Made by a program: the position numbers and the translations under genes
Shown: in pieces, positions 32,881 through 42,513 of the stretch
How the letters are laid out: every line of letters starts with the position of its first letter
Position numbering within the stretch: the stretch's first letter is position 1
From: Hellea sp965224755
Lineage (GTDB): Bacteria; Pseudomonadota; Alphaproteobacteria; Caulobacterales; Maricaulaceae
Length of the DNA stretch: 64,000 nucleotides
Assembly (NCBI GenBank): GCA_965224755.1
Contig: OZ245061.1
Span: 1,860,001 to 1,924,000, forward strand
Reading direction: 5' to 3'
The notes under the pieces: generated by a model
What the model saw: the letters and a program-made list of their open reading frames with translations, nothing else
Database searches by the model: none
What the model was told of the DNA's origin: nothing

Positions 32881-33887
32881 GTCCCCTTTTTCGGCTTTGC
32901 CGCCAGCTTACGGGTCGCATTTATTACGCGCATATGTTCGCGAAACGGCATAGCGGGAATTCCGCTCCAAACTTCGCCGGCAGGAATATCATGCATGACC
33001 CCTGCCCGCGCCGCTACAGACGCGCCGTCGCCAATAGTTAAGTGATCCGCCAAACCCACATTACCGCCAAGTTGCACGCCTTTGCCGATGGTGCAGCTAC
33101 CGGAAATTCCGACATGACCCGCCATAACCGTTCCGTCCCCAACGCTTACATTATGCGCAATCTGGACAAGATTATCAATTTTGACATCATCGCCCAGCAT
33201 AGTATCCCCCAATTGACCCCGATCAACGCAGCTTTGCGAGCCAATACTGACGCGGTTGCCTATGATAACGCGGCCAATATGCGGAATGTCGATAATACCG
33301 TTTTCATCGGACGCCACGCCAAAACCGGCCCCGCCGACGACGGCGCCCGGTTTAATCACGCAACTTTCACCAAGAACACAGCATTTAAGGCTGGCATGGG
33401 CCCCGATATGGCTATTTGCGCCAATCTCTACGCCCGGGCCTATAACGGCATAGGGCTCGATCTGGACGCCATCTCCAATAACCGATCCTGCCCCTATAAC
33501 CGCCGATTTATGGACATTCGCCGTTATCGCAACCTTGGCCTCGCCCCGCTCGGAGGCGAGGGTTTTGCGCGAAACCAGCTTACGCATAGCGCGGGCAAAA
33601 TGAGCGCGCGGCGTTTTTGAAATGATCGGAATGATATGACGCGCCCCGACAATGTCGGCCAGTCTCTCGGTGACAAAACAGGCTGTCGCCTTGGCCGTCT
33701 CTGCTTGGTCTTTACGGCGTTTATTATCGAGAAAGGAAATATCACCGGGCTTACTCGTCCCAAGCTGCGCCCCGCCGGAAATGATTTCCTCCGCAAAAGC
33801 CCCTTCAGGCAGCGTAGCCTGGAGTCCCTCGACAAGGGCGGCTAACGACAAAGGGCCGCGAGAGATATAGAAACGGGTATCTAACAT
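32877..33887 (-). CDS. lpxD: UDP-3-O-acylglucosamine N-acyltransferase
   Basis: Adds the second acyl chain in lipid A synthesis. A 336-residue protein with an N-terminal uridine-binding domain (about 1-110) and a hexapeptide-repeat beta-helix after it. The catalytic His lies in NLVQIAHNVSVGDG, and GGNVGLADHLTIGDG is characteristic. The stop overlaps the fabZ start by four bases. An 82-base gap separates it from the upstream ompH-like gene. Confidence 0.97.
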   Translation of the reverse strand: MLDTRFYISRGPLSLAALVEGLQATLPEGAFAEEIISGGAQLGTSKPGDISFLDNKRRKDQAETAKATACFVTERLADIVGARHIIPIISKTPRAHFARAMRKLVSRKTLASERGEAKVAITANVHKSAVIGAGSVIGDGVQIEPYAVIGPGVEIGANSHIGAHASLKCCVLGESCVIKPGAVVGGAGFGVASDENGIIDIPHIGRVIIGNRVSIGSQSCVDRGQLGDTMLGDDVKIDNLVQIAHNVSVGDGTVMAGHVGISGSCTIGKGVQLGGNVGLADHLTIGDGASVAARAGVMHDIPAGEVWSGIPAMPFREHMRVINATRKLAAKPKKGT

Positions 33888-33969
33888 ACCCCATCCTATT
33901 CCACACAGCCCTTAAAGGATTATCAATTCGCGTTACTTTGCACTACGCGAATTGCAGTCTTTAGCGGTT

Positions 33970-34545
33970 TTAGCTTTTACGCGGCAGACGCTCACGAATC
34001 ACAGAAACAGTTTTCATTTGGCCGTTCAGGCGGCTGATGACCGTATCGGTGACATCAACAGGGTCGCCATATATTACCAAGGAGCGTTCAAGAACGACAT
34101 CCGCATTACGTTCGGCGACTATGGTTTTCAAAATAGTGCGCAGGCGTTCCTGAACTTTTTGAACCGCTTTAGCTTCGGTGATTTGCATTTCTTTTTGCTT
34201 ATAAGCGAGGTCGACTTGAACTTTTTGCTTATCTTCCTGAAAGGATCTCAACTGCGCCTGCAAAGCCGTATCTGATTGCAAACTCTGCATGGTCTTGCCT
34301 TTTAGCTGAGCTTCCAAAGACTTACCTTTGGACTCAAGCGGTCTGGTTTTGGCTTTAGCTTCCGCTTCCATGGAACTGCCAATGGTTTTAAGCTGGCGGG
34401 CAATGTGCTTACCGACTTCAGAATCTCGCAATACGCGCTGCGTATCAACAACGAGGATTGTGCTTTGCGCCATAGCGCTGGCCGCGAACATAAATGACGC
34501 GATGAGTCCGAGCGCGGCCCGGAAAAAAGTTTTAGAGAGAAACAT
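33970..34545 (-). CDS. OmpH/Skp-like periplasmic chaperone
   Basis: A 191-residue exported protein with a signal peptide (cleavage near AMA-Q, residue 26). The mature start STILVVDTQRVLRDSEVGK is typical of OmpH/Skp proteins. A long charged helical region rich in Lys, Gln and Glu (about 45-150) would form the coiled-coil tentacles. Skp binds unfolded outer-membrane proteins for BamA. It lies two bases after bamA and before lpxD, the conserved order. Confidence 0.9.
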   Translation of the reverse strand: MFLSKTFFRAALGLIASFMFAASAMAQSTILVVDTQRVLRDSEVGKHIARQLKTIGSSMEAEAKAKTRPLESKGKSLEAQLKGKTMQSLQSDTALQAQLRSFQEDKQKVQVDLAYKQKEMQITEAKAVQKVQERLRTILKTIVAERNADVVLERSLVIYGDPVDVTDTVISRLNGQMKTVSVIRERLPRKS

Positions 34546-34547
34546 GA

Positions 34548-37061
34548 TTAGAACCTTGTACGGGTAGTAAATTGAAATGACTTACGGTCATCGTAGTCAT
34601 ATTGAACAAGCGGCTTTGTAAAGTCGAAACGGATTGGGCCAAACGGGCTTTCCCAGAAGACACTAGCTCCGGCCATCGCCCGAATAGACAAATCATCAAT
34701 TGTCGCTTGGCAGATGATCGTTGTCGCAGGGTTTCCGTCATCGACAACGCCGTCGCAGGAATTAGCATTTGCGCTATTTGTAGGTACTGGTAAATCTGGC
34801 CGATTAGAGCTGTGAATGATATTAAAGGTTTCTGATTCATCCAAAATTCCGACGGTTCCTGCTTCGAGGAACAAGCTACCCAATAAATTCGGAATGCCAA
34901 CAGGAAAACTCACCTCGGCAGCAGCGATGCCGAACGCGTTGCCGCCCAGAGCATTCGCACGGCCTGTAATTTCGCCGGTTTCTGCGTTATAAAGTGCCAC
35001 GCGAGGGCCAATACCGGCATTATCATATCCACGAAATTCGAAGTTGCCTTTGAAATAACGATCATTAATCGACACAGGATCGCCGCCCCAGCCCTGAATA
35101 TAGCCCGCTGAGAGCGAGGCACTGGCGATCACGCCCTTAAATAGACCCCGATAAGCATTGGCCTTGATGTCTGTGCGTAAATATTTCACGTCGCCGCCAA
35201 GGCCGGCAAAATCCTGACTGAACCGTACATCAAAGCCGCGCGTCGGCGTAATCGGGTCATTTCGGCGGTCCCAGCCAAATGTATAGCCAAAGATAGAGGA
35301 GAGCCGTCCATCAATCTGGTCACAGAAAGAGCGCGCGTTAATATCGATAAGAGAGCGGTCACCGGCACATTGCTGAGCCGTAACTGCCGGGCTGGTGATT
35401 TTCTCTGTCCGTAAAGAATAACGAGGCGTAAGCGTTGTATATTCTGTTATCGGGAACGCCAATGTAATCTGGCCGCCCGTCCGCGATTGACGGAAATTCG
35501 CTTCATCCAGAAAATCAATGACAACGTCAAAAAGCTCGATACCCGCAGCCAGATTACGCCCCAAAAAGCGCGGCTCCGTAAAGCGCAGATCAATCTCGCG
35601 GCGGTTTGAACTCGCGCGAATAACAAAGCGCAATAATTGTCCGCGGCCGCGCAGATTGCGCTGGGTAATGGATAGATCCAGCAAGAAAGCATCAGCGGAC
35701 GAGAAACCGGCAGAGAATGATAGCTCGCCTGTCGGCTGTTCCTTGACTTTGACTTCAACAATAGCGCGGTCGGGCGCAGAGCCTTGCCGTTCCGTAATTT
35801 CGACCTCTTCAAAGAAACGCAAAGCCCTAACCCGGTTTCGCGACCGATCAAGCAAAATACGGTTAAAAGCATCGCCCTCGACGATTTCAATCTCGCGGCG
35901 AATGACATAATCCAGCGTCGTCGTATTGCCAACGACATCAATGCGTTCGACATAAACCCGCGGGCCTTCGACAACATTAAACACCAGATCAACGGTTTTT
36001 GTATCCCGGTTGCGTTTGATATTGGGCTGGATATCGACAAAAGCGTAACCGGCTGTGCCCGCTGCAAAATTCAGCGTATCAATAACATTTTCGACCCTGC
36101 TGGCATTATAAATTGCACCGGGTTTGATGTTGATTAAGCGTTCCAAGAATTCCGAGTTCAAATCATCAAGTTCGGTTTCAACGGAAAGCTCGCCCCATGT
36201 GTATTCCTCGCCCTCATCTACAGTGAAGGTGATATAGAAGTCTTCTTGATCTGGCGTCAGCTCTGCAACAGCCGAGACAACACGGAAATCAGCAAAGCCG
36301 CGATTTGTATAAAATGTCCGCAATTGCTCGCGGTCATATTCCAAGCGGCCCGGATCATAATTATCATTAGAGGAAAAGAACTTATACCAGATCGATTCTT
36401 GCGTCGCCATTTCTTTGCGCAGGCGGCGATCCGGATATTCGCTATTGCCGATAATATTGATGCGTTTAACGCCGGTCACAGGGCCTTCGGTGATTTCAAA
36501 AATGAGGTCAACACGGTTTTGCGGTTGCTGCACAACTTGCGGTGACACCGTCGCGGCAAAGCGGCCTGATTGGCGGTAAAGCTCAATGATGCGCTGCACA
36601 TCGGCCTGCACATTGGAGCGGGTAAAGATAGCGCGCGGCTCGGCTTCGATTTCGTCAGTGATCTTATCATCTTTAAGCGCTTTATTGCCCTCAAGGATAA
36701 CGCGGTTGACAATCGGGTTTTCAATAACGCGGATAAGCACATTCCCGTCGCGCGGATCTATAATCACATCGGCAAATAAGCCGGTCGCATAAAGCGTTTT
36801 AACCGAAAGGTCGATACGGTCTTCGCTGTAAGGATCGCCCGGCGCAAATAAGAGATAAGAGGCCACCGTATTGGCTTCAACGCGCTGATTGCCCTGAACT
36901 TGGATCGTGCGGATAATTGTCGGGGCAGCTTGGCGCGCAGGCGCGGCTTGTTCTGGCGCGGAGTCTTGCGCCCAAACAGGGCCCGCCGCTCCGCCAAAGG
37001 CAAATATCATCGCTACCATCAAGCAAAGTGGCATCAGCCGAGATGTCAAATTTAGTCCCAT
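34548..37061 (-). CDS. bamA: Outer membrane protein assembly factor BamA
   Basis: Central barrel of the BAM complex, about 837 residues. A signal peptide (ends near VWA-Q) is followed by five POTRA domains, the first seen as TIIRTIQVQGNQRVEANTV, and the C-terminal 16-strand barrel starting near residue 440. GAIxxRLD-like repeats are not obvious, but the barrel ends in Phe (TRTRF), the outer-membrane insertion signal. The ATG at 37061 is chosen; an in-frame GTG at 37073 directly abuts the rseP stop and is also possible. Confidence 0.97.
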   Translation of the reverse strand: MGLNLTSRLMPLCLMVAMIFAFGGAAGPVWAQDSAPEQAAPARQAAPTIIRTIQVQGNQRVEANTVASYLLFAPGDPYSEDRIDLSVKTLYATGLFADVIIDPRDGNVLIRVIENPIVNRVILEGNKALKDDKITDEIEAEPRAIFTRSNVQADVQRIIELYRQSGRFAATVSPQVVQQPQNRVDLIFEITEGPVTGVKRINIIGNSEYPDRRLRKEMATQESIWYKFFSSNDNYDPGRLEYDREQLRTFYTNRGFADFRVVSAVAELTPDQEDFYITFTVDEGEEYTWGELSVETELDDLNSEFLERLINIKPGAIYNASRVENVIDTLNFAAGTAGYAFVDIQPNIKRNRDTKTVDLVFNVVEGPRVYVERIDVVGNTTTLDYVIRREIEIVEGDAFNRILLDRSRNRVRALRFFEEVEITERQGSAPDRAIVEVKVKEQPTGELSFSAGFSSADAFLLDLSITQRNLRGRGQLLRFVIRASSNRREIDLRFTEPRFLGRNLAAGIELFDVVIDFLDEANFRQSRTGGQITLAFPITEYTTLTPRYSLRTEKITSPAVTAQQCAGDRSLIDINARSFCDQIDGRLSSIFGYTFGWDRRNDPITPTRGFDVRFSQDFAGLGGDVKYLRTDIKANAYRGLFKGVIASASLSAGYIQGWGGDPVSINDRYFKGNFEFRGYDNAGIGPRVALYNAETGEITGRANALGGNAFGIAAAEVSFPVGIPNLLGSLFLEAGTVGILDESETFNIIHSSNRPDLPVPTNSANANSCDGVVDDGNPATTIICQATIDDLSIRAMAGASVFWESPFGPIRFDFTKPLVQYDYDDRKSFQFTTRTRF

Positions 37062-37073
37062 AAATTCGTCCAC

Positions 37074-38267
37074 TTAGGAAAAGATTGACCGGACATAGCC
37101 GATATCATTTACCGTTAAAATTACGAAGAGCGTGAGCAACATTGCAAACCCGATCCGAAACCCAAACTCCTGCTTTTTTTGACTCAGCGGACGACCCGCG
37201 ATGGCTTCATAGCCGTAATAGAGTAAATGTCCACCATCCAATACCGGAATAGGCATTAAATTTGCGAAACCTAGAGCGATTGAAAGCGAGGCCGCGAGTG
37301 ATAAAATTGTCGCAAAAATCAACTGCATACGGCGTTTAAAGGGAACATCGGTTTTCGCGGCATCAACTGTGGATTTACCCGTAATCGCCGCAATTTTTAC
37401 AATACTGCCAAGCTGTTTACCGTTCTCTTTGCCTGTAAAAATACGCCCGATATATGTACCCGTCATGCCGATGGTCTTGACCGTTTGTTCTGCCCCGAAC
37501 CCTAAAGCCGTCAAAGGGTTATACGTCTTACGGCTAAAATTCGGGTCGCTGGACACAGTAATCCCCACGCTTCCGCGCGACGACGCCCCTCCGACCATAT
37601 CATCTTCAAAAATGCGTTCGGGCACAACATTTAAGGTAATTGTGCGGCCATCCCGCTCAACCGCTGTCACTATAGGCGTATCACTGCGCAAAGAGACATA
37701 AGTCAAAAGGTCATTAAACTCGGTCACATCGCGGCCATCCATCGTCAGGAACTTATCTCCGACTTCGATGCCGGCAATATCAGCCGGGCTATCCACAATA
37801 ACCTTGGCAACAACCGATTCCAGTGTTCGCGAGCCAAAACTCATCGCCAGAACAGCAAAAATCACTATTGCCAAAATAAAATTCGCAATCGGCCCCGCCG
37901 CGACGACTAAGACGCGCTGCCATAGCGGCTTAAAATGGAAGATATTGTCAATCGACACGCCGCCTTCAGATTTTAGCTCTGCTTTGATTTTCTCAAGGGC
38001 TTCGGCATCGGGATTGCTGGCCGCGCCCGCATCGCCGAGGAATTTTACATAGCCGCCCAGCGGGATATTCCCGATAGACCATTTCGTCCCGGATTTCGCT
38101 GTCCACTGCGCGAGGGGCTTGCCAAATCCAATAGAAAACCGCTCAACCGCAACATTAAAGAACCGCGCAACAGAATAATGTCCAAGCTCGTGAAAGAATA
38201 CGAGGAAAGATAATACGAACAAAAAGCTCGTTATAAATATCAAACTGTCAATCAAGCCCGAAAGCAT
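37074..38267 (-). CDS. rseP: Site-2 intramembrane metalloprotease RseP
   Basis: A 397-residue inner-membrane protease. The zinc motif HELGH is at residues 26-30 in the first helix, and the second active-site motif PVLDGGHLLYYGYEA lies near the C-terminus. One PDZ domain is visible (about 140-220, VDSPADIAGIEVGDKFLTMDG). It cleaves anti-sigma factors and remnant signal peptides within the membrane. It lies between dxr and bamA, the usual order. No anti-sigma gene is nearby. Confidence 0.96.
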   Translation of the reverse strand: MLSGLIDSLIFITSFLFVLSFLVFFHELGHYSVARFFNVAVERFSIGFGKPLAQWTAKSGTKWSIGNIPLGGYVKFLGDAGAASNPDAEALEKIKAELKSEGGVSIDNIFHFKPLWQRVLVVAAGPIANFILAIVIFAVLAMSFGSRTLESVVAKVIVDSPADIAGIEVGDKFLTMDGRDVTEFNDLLTYVSLRSDTPIVTAVERDGRTITLNVVPERIFEDDMVGGASSRGSVGITVSSDPNFSRKTYNPLTALGFGAEQTVKTIGMTGTYIGRIFTGKENGKQLGSIVKIAAITGKSTVDAAKTDVPFKRRMQLIFATILSLAASLSIALGFANLMPIPVLDGGHLLYYGYEAIAGRPLSQKKQEFGFRIGFAMLLTLFVILTVNDIGYVRSIFS

Positions 38268-38315
38268 TTAAGTATCCTTTGTTTAGCGATTGTTTTTGCC
38301 CGTTTTTTGCGCGCT

Positions 38316-39488
38316 TCACAAGCTTACAATATGCTCATGTGCAGTTGCGCGGGCTTCTTGGTCAGACGCGATGATATCGCCTATCTCAAAAGGCGGTTTT
38401 CCAAAGCAAGAGCGGGCCGCATGCCGGTCCAACACGCTCTCAACAATTCGCGGGATATCAAGAAATTTTATCTGCCCGTCCAGAAAAGCCGCCACTGCAA
38501 CTTCATTGGCAGCATTGAGCACAGATGGGGCTTTCCCGCCCGTCTCTAATGCCGCGCGGGCCAGCCGGAGCGCGGGAAATTTAACAGGGTCAGGCTCAAA
38601 AAAGGTCAGGCCGCTCATTTTTGTAAGGTCAAGCCGCTCAACAGGCGCCGCCATACGCTCGGGCCATGCCAAAGCATAAGCAATCGGCGTTCGCATATCG
38701 GGCGATCCTAATTGCGCCAGCACAGAGCCGTCGACATATTCCACCATCGAGTGAACAATGGATTGCGGGTGGATGATGATATCAATCTCTGACGCCGGGC
38801 GGGCAAAGAGATAGCTGGCCTCGATAAGTTCCAAGCCTTTATTCATAAGAGTGGCTGAATCAATAGAGATTTTCGCGCCCATATCCCAAACCGGATGCGC
38901 CAAAGCCTCGGCGCGCGTCACGTTTTTAAGGGCGTCAGGACTGGCCTCACGAAACGGGCCGCCGCTGGCTGTGAGAATAAGCCGGCGGATACCCTCCGGC
39001 TTGTCATGTTCTAAAACTTGAAAAATCGCATTATGTTCAGAATCCACCGGCAGAAGCGTCGCGCCCTTCTCTTTCACCCGCTGCATGAACAAATCGCCCG
39101 CGCAGACAAGACATTCCTTATTGGCAAGGCTAAGATGAAGCCCCTGATCGACGGCCGCTAATGTCGGCTCAAGCCCCGCAGCCCCGATGATTGAAGCCAT
39201 GCAAAAATCCGCCGGGCGCGACGCAGCTTCAATCAAAGCCTGCGGCCCAGTGCCGATTTTTGTCTGCGTGCCTGATAAGGCTGATTTAAGCTCATCGGCA
39301 TGGCTAGGATCAGCAAGGGCCACGAATTCCGCCCGAAACTCTATGGCTTGTTTTGCCAGAAGTTTAGCATTGTTATTGGCCGTAAGCGCTACGATTTGCA
39401 TGTCGCCCGGCCCGGCCCGGCGCACAAGATCAAGCGTGTTCTCGCCAATCGACCCCGTTGAGCCCAAAATTGTGACGCGTTTTGTCAT
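38316..39488 (-). CDS. dxr: 1-deoxy-D-xylulose 5-phosphate reductoisomerase
   Basis: Second enzyme of the MEP pathway to isoprenoids, 390 residues. NADPH-binding TILGSTGSIGENTLDLV is at the N-terminus; the metal-binding and active-site segments LLPVDSEHNAIFQ, TASGGPF, SIDSATLMNKGLELIEA and IHPQSIVHSMVEY are intact. Its product feeds the undecaprenyl pathway of the neighbouring uppS. It is six bases from cdsA. Confidence 0.98.
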   Translation of the reverse strand: MTKRVTILGSTGSIGENTLDLVRRAGPGDMQIVALTANNNAKLLAKQAIEFRAEFVALADPSHADELKSALSGTQTKIGTGPQALIEAASRPADFCMASIIGAAGLEPTLAAVDQGLHLSLANKECLVCAGDLFMQRVKEKGATLLPVDSEHNAIFQVLEHDKPEGIRRLILTASGGPFREASPDALKNVTRAEALAHPVWDMGAKISIDSATLMNKGLELIEASYLFARPASEIDIIIHPQSIVHSMVEYVDGSVLAQLGSPDMRTPIAYALAWPERMAAPVERLDLTKMSGLTFFEPDPVKFPALRLARAALETGGKAPSVLNAANEVAVAAFLDGQIKFLDIPRIVESVLDRHAARSCFGKPPFEIGDIIASDQEARATAHEHIVSL

Positions 39489-39494
39489 GAGGAC

Positions 39495-40337
39495 TTATAG
39501 CGGCCAAATAGCGGGGAAGATATGCAGCATTACCGCCGCGCCGGTAACCGCCAGCATCAGGCTGTCCAGCCTGTCAAGCAATCCGCCATGGCCGGGCAAA
39601 AGATCGCCGGTATCTTTAACTTCCAATACTCGTTTTAATCCGCTTTCGAGCAAGTCTCCGAAGACGGATAAAATCATGATGGGGATGGCAAGGACAAGTC
39701 CCGGCACAAAACCCAGCCCGATAAGCGCTCCAATAGCGCCGCCAAACAGAGCCGCAAAAACCATCCCGCTAAAAAACCCCGACCATGTTTTATTCGGGCT
39801 TAACTTCGGCGAGAGCTTCGGGCCTTTAAAATAAGAGCCGCCAAAATATGCGCCGACATCGGCCGCCGCGACGATAAAAATGATAAAGATGAGCTTTTTA
39901 AAACCGTCCGTAGCAAAGCCGGTTTCGTTTCCCCGCAGCATCACAATCAAAAGGCAGGGAATTACGATGTAGAGAAACCCCAACCCCGCCCATAACATTC
40001 CGCCGCGTCTTGCCCGCTCAAGAGCTACGGCAATAGCCGTAATGGCGACGATAATAAGGGCATAAAGAGAAAAGCCCTGAACCATATAGATAATAGCGAT
40101 GATAACGCCAAGAATGGGGAGAATAAAAGCGAGCCGTGTTGGTTTGGTATCTGACATAGAGACCCATTCCCACATCATGCGTCCGCCAAAAAGCGCAACA
40201 AGCCCAGCCCAAATCCAGCCGCCAAAATAAAACGGGGCCATACAAAAAGCGAGCAAGCCGATAGCCGTTACGGCGCGGATACCAACATTTTTCCATGTCT
40301 TGGATTTGGGGCTCACTATATCCGGTGCTTCGCCCAT
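39495..40337 (-). CDS. cdsA: Phosphatidate cytidylyltransferase
   Basis: Makes CDP-diacylglycerol, the precursor of bacterial phospholipids. A 280-residue protein with about eight hydrophobic segments. The family signature is visible near the C-terminus as SVFGDLLESGLKRVLEVKDTG followed by LLPGHGGLLDRLDSL, with its conserved Asp residues. It lies between uppS and dxr on the same strand with short spacing. Confidence 0.96.
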   Translation of the reverse strand: MGEAPDIVSPKSKTWKNVGIRAVTAIGLLAFCMAPFYFGGWIWAGLVALFGGRMMWEWVSMSDTKPTRLAFILPILGVIIAIIYMVQGFSLYALIIVAITAIAVALERARRGGMLWAGLGFLYIVIPCLLIVMLRGNETGFATDGFKKLIFIIFIVAAADVGAYFGGSYFKGPKLSPKLSPNKTWSGFFSGMVFAALFGGAIGALIGLGFVPGLVLAIPIMILSVFGDLLESGLKRVLEVKDTGDLLPGHGGLLDRLDSLMLAVTGAAVMLHIFPAIWPL

Positions 40338-40343
40338 AGCCGT

Positions 40344-41072
40344 TTAGGCCACTTCGGATTTAGCGAGTGTCCCGAAACGCCGGTCGCGGTTTTGAAATTC
40401 AGAAATCGCTATTTCGAGGTCTTTACGCGCAAAATCTGGCCACAGCACATCGGTAAAAACCAACTCGGCATAGGCCGCCTGCCAGAGCAGGAAATTACTG
40501 ATACGTTTTTCTCCGCTGGTGCGGATAATAAGGTCAGGCTCGGGCAGGTCTGCTGTATCCAGATAGGGTGTCAACTCAGTGTCGGATAATGTGGCCAAAT
40601 CCTTACCATCAGCCACCGCCTTTGCTGTCGCCCGCAATATTTCATCGCGCCCACCATAATTAAAAGCGATGTTGAGATAAAACTCCGTATTATCCTGTGT
40701 CGTGCGTTCCACACGGTCAATCATTTCGCGCAAATCCGGCTTTAGCCCCGCGCGCGAACCTATAATCCGAATACGTACATTATTGCGGTTTAGCGTGTCC
40801 AGATCATCTTCGACATATTGGCGTAGCAAATTGAAAAGCGCAGCTATTTCAGCCTTGGGCCGGTTCCAATTCTCGGTCGAAAAACTATAAAGGGTAAGAT
40901 ATTGAATGCCCATATCTGCCGCGTCTTCGACAATGCGGCGCACTGTTTTCACGCCCGCCTGATGGCCAAAGATTCGAGGGCGATGCCGGGCCCGGGCCCA
41001 GCGCCCATTACCGTCCATAATAATGGCGACATGAAGCGGGAAGTCCGCGTGATATGCGGGAGATGATGCCAA
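40344..41072 (-). CDS. uppS: Undecaprenyl diphosphate synthase
   Basis: Cis-prenyltransferase that makes the C55 carrier lipid for wall and surface polysaccharides. The catalytic Asp is in IIMDGNGRWA, with GHQAGVKTVRRIV, LTLYSFSTENWNRP and RTSGEKRISNFLLWQ following. The start is placed at a TTG (41072) only one base after the frr stop, giving 242 residues; longer in-frame extensions run antisense-free through frr in another frame and are rejected. cdsA follows after six bases. Confidence 0.96.
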   Translation of the reverse strand: MASSPAYHADFPLHVAIIMDGNGRWARARHRPRIFGHQAGVKTVRRIVEDAADMGIQYLTLYSFSTENWNRPKAEIAALFNLLRQYVEDDLDTLNRNNVRIRIIGSRAGLKPDLREMIDRVERTTQDNTEFYLNIAFNYGGRDEILRATAKAVADGKDLATLSDTELTPYLDTADLPEPDLIIRTSGEKRISNFLLWQAAYAELVFTDVLWPDFARKDLEIAISEFQNRDRRFGTLAKSEVA

Positions 41073-41073
41073 G

Positions 41074-41634
41074 CTAGACCTGCATAATCTCTGCGGATTT
41101 AGTTTCGAGGGCATTGTCGATTTCGGCAATGACGTCATCGGTTGCTTTTTGAATATCGCCTTCATGCGCCTTGAGTTCATCCTCGCCCATATCGCCGTCT
41201 TTTTCCAAACGCTTAACAGTATCCATCGCGTCGCGGCGGACATTGCGAACAGCAATTTTGGCGTTTTCGGAATAGGTGCCGGCCACTTTCGCCAACTCAC
41301 GGCGGCGTTCTTCGGTCAAAGGCGGCATTGGAATGCGCAGGGTCTGGCCGTCCATGATGGGATTGATACCCAGATTGGACTGGCGTAGCGCCTTATCAAC
41401 GGAGGCGACCTGCGTTTTATCCCACACACTGACCAAGAGCATCCGCGATTCAGGCACGCTAATAGACCCGACGGTATTCAGCGGCACTTCCGAGCCATAA
41501 GCCGTGACCATGACATTATCGAGCAAAGCGGCGTTCGCCCTGCCCGTGCGCAAACCGCCAAATTCAGTACGCAAAGACGAAACAGCGCCGTCCATCCGCT
41601 TGCGATAATCTTTCAGGTTAAACTCACCTACCAT
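41074..41634 (-). CDS. frr: Ribosome recycling factor
   Basis: Releases ribosomes from mRNA after termination together with EF-G. It has 186 residues from the ATG at 41634 (MVGEFNLKDYRKRM). A three-helix domain carries SLRTEFGGLRTGRANAALLD and the family pattern PPLTEERRRELAK. It stands directly between pyrH and uppS. Confidence 0.97.
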   Translation of the reverse strand: MVGEFNLKDYRKRMDGAVSSLRTEFGGLRTGRANAALLDNVMVTAYGSEVPLNTVGSISVPESRMLLVSVWDKTQVASVDKALRQSNLGINPIMDGQTLRIPMPPLTEERRRELAKVAGTYSENAKIAVRNVRRDAMDTVKRLEKDGDMGEDELKAHEGDIQKATDDVIAEIDNALETKSAEIMQV

Positions 41635-41679
41635 TTTAAACTCCATTCGCGCAGGTTTTGACCTGCATATTTGTCTGCA

Positions 41680-42399
41680 CTAAGACGTAATTGTGGTGCA
41701 TGTGCCCTCGCCGCGCAGGACCTGATCAAAGCCGCCTTTTTCGTGCAGTGAAAACACTATAATGGGGATTTTATTCTCCCGCATCAAGGTCACAGCCGCC
41801 GCGTCCATGACTTTCAGGTCATCTGTCAGCACTTTATGATAGCTTAGCGTGTCAAAACGCTTGGCCTTGGGGTTGGTTTTTGGATCAGAATCGTAAACCC
41901 CGTCCACTTGCGTTCCCTTTAAGAGTGCGTCGCAGTCCATCTCAGCTGCGCGCAAAGCCGCCGCCGTATCGGTCGTAAAATAGGGATTGCCTGTACCGCC
42001 GGCAAAGATCACTACCCTGCCCTTTTCCATATGGCGAACGGCGCGGCGACGAATATAGGGTTCGCAAACGGTCTGCATCGGAATAGCCGATTGCACCCGC
42101 GTATCGACGCCGATTTGTTCTAGAACGCTTTGCATGGCCAGCGCATTCATGACGGTGGCCAACATGCCCATATAATCGGCGGTCGAGCGTTCAATGCCGC
42201 CCGCCGCAGCGGATAATCCACGGAAAATATTACCGGCCCCGATGACAAGCGCTATTTGAAGGCCTTGGTCGTGGGCGTCCTTGACCTCGCCTGCAATGCG
42301 GGAGGTCATATTAGTATCAATGCCGTAAGGCTTATCGCCCATGAGGGCTTCGCCTGATATCTTCAGGAGCACACGGCCGTATTTATAGGTCTTACCCAA
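41680..42399 (-). CDS. pyrH: UMP kinase
   Basis: Phosphorylates UMP to UDP, 239 residues, amino-acid-kinase fold. Motifs: VLLKISGEALMG at the start, IVIFAGGTGNPYFTTDTAAALRA in the nucleotide/UMP site. The frame requires a TTG start at 42399, since no ATG occurs before the conserved core. The TTG is formed partly by the T-run of an intrinsic terminator, and the AGGGGA ribosome binding site lies in the 3' arm of that terminator stem. Translation and transcription of pyrH are thus probably limited after tsf. Followed by frr. Confidence 0.96.
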   Translation of the reverse strand: MGKTYKYGRVLLKISGEALMGDKPYGIDTNMTSRIAGEVKDAHDQGLQIALVIGAGNIFRGLSAAAGGIERSTADYMGMLATVMNALAMQSVLEQIGVDTRVQSAIPMQTVCEPYIRRRAVRHMEKGRVVIFAGGTGNPYFTTDTAAALRAAEMDCDALLKGTQVDGVYDSDPKTNPKAKRFDTLSYHKVLTDDLKVMDAAAVTLMRENKIPIIVFSLHEKGGFDQVLRGEGTCTTITS

Positions 42400-42438
42400 A
42401 AAAAATCCCCTGCAAATGAATCTTCACTTGCAAGGGAT
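42398..42438 (-). terminator. Intrinsic terminator between tsf and pyrH that contains the pyrH ribosome binding site
   Basis: On the minus strand ATCCCTTGCAAGTGA and TCATTTGCAGGGGAT pair over 15 positions (two G-T pairs) around an AGAT loop, followed by eight T. The AGGGGA at the end of the stem is at ideal spacing from the pyrH TTG start, and the T-run overlaps that codon. It should end most tsf transcripts and hide the ribosome binding site in readthrough RNA. Confidence 0.88.
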
Positions 42439-42513
42439 AATAAGGATTCGCGGGCGCGTTGCCAGTGCTTAGGCAACAAGAACCGAATTTATTTTATAGG
42501 CTAAGATTGAGGC

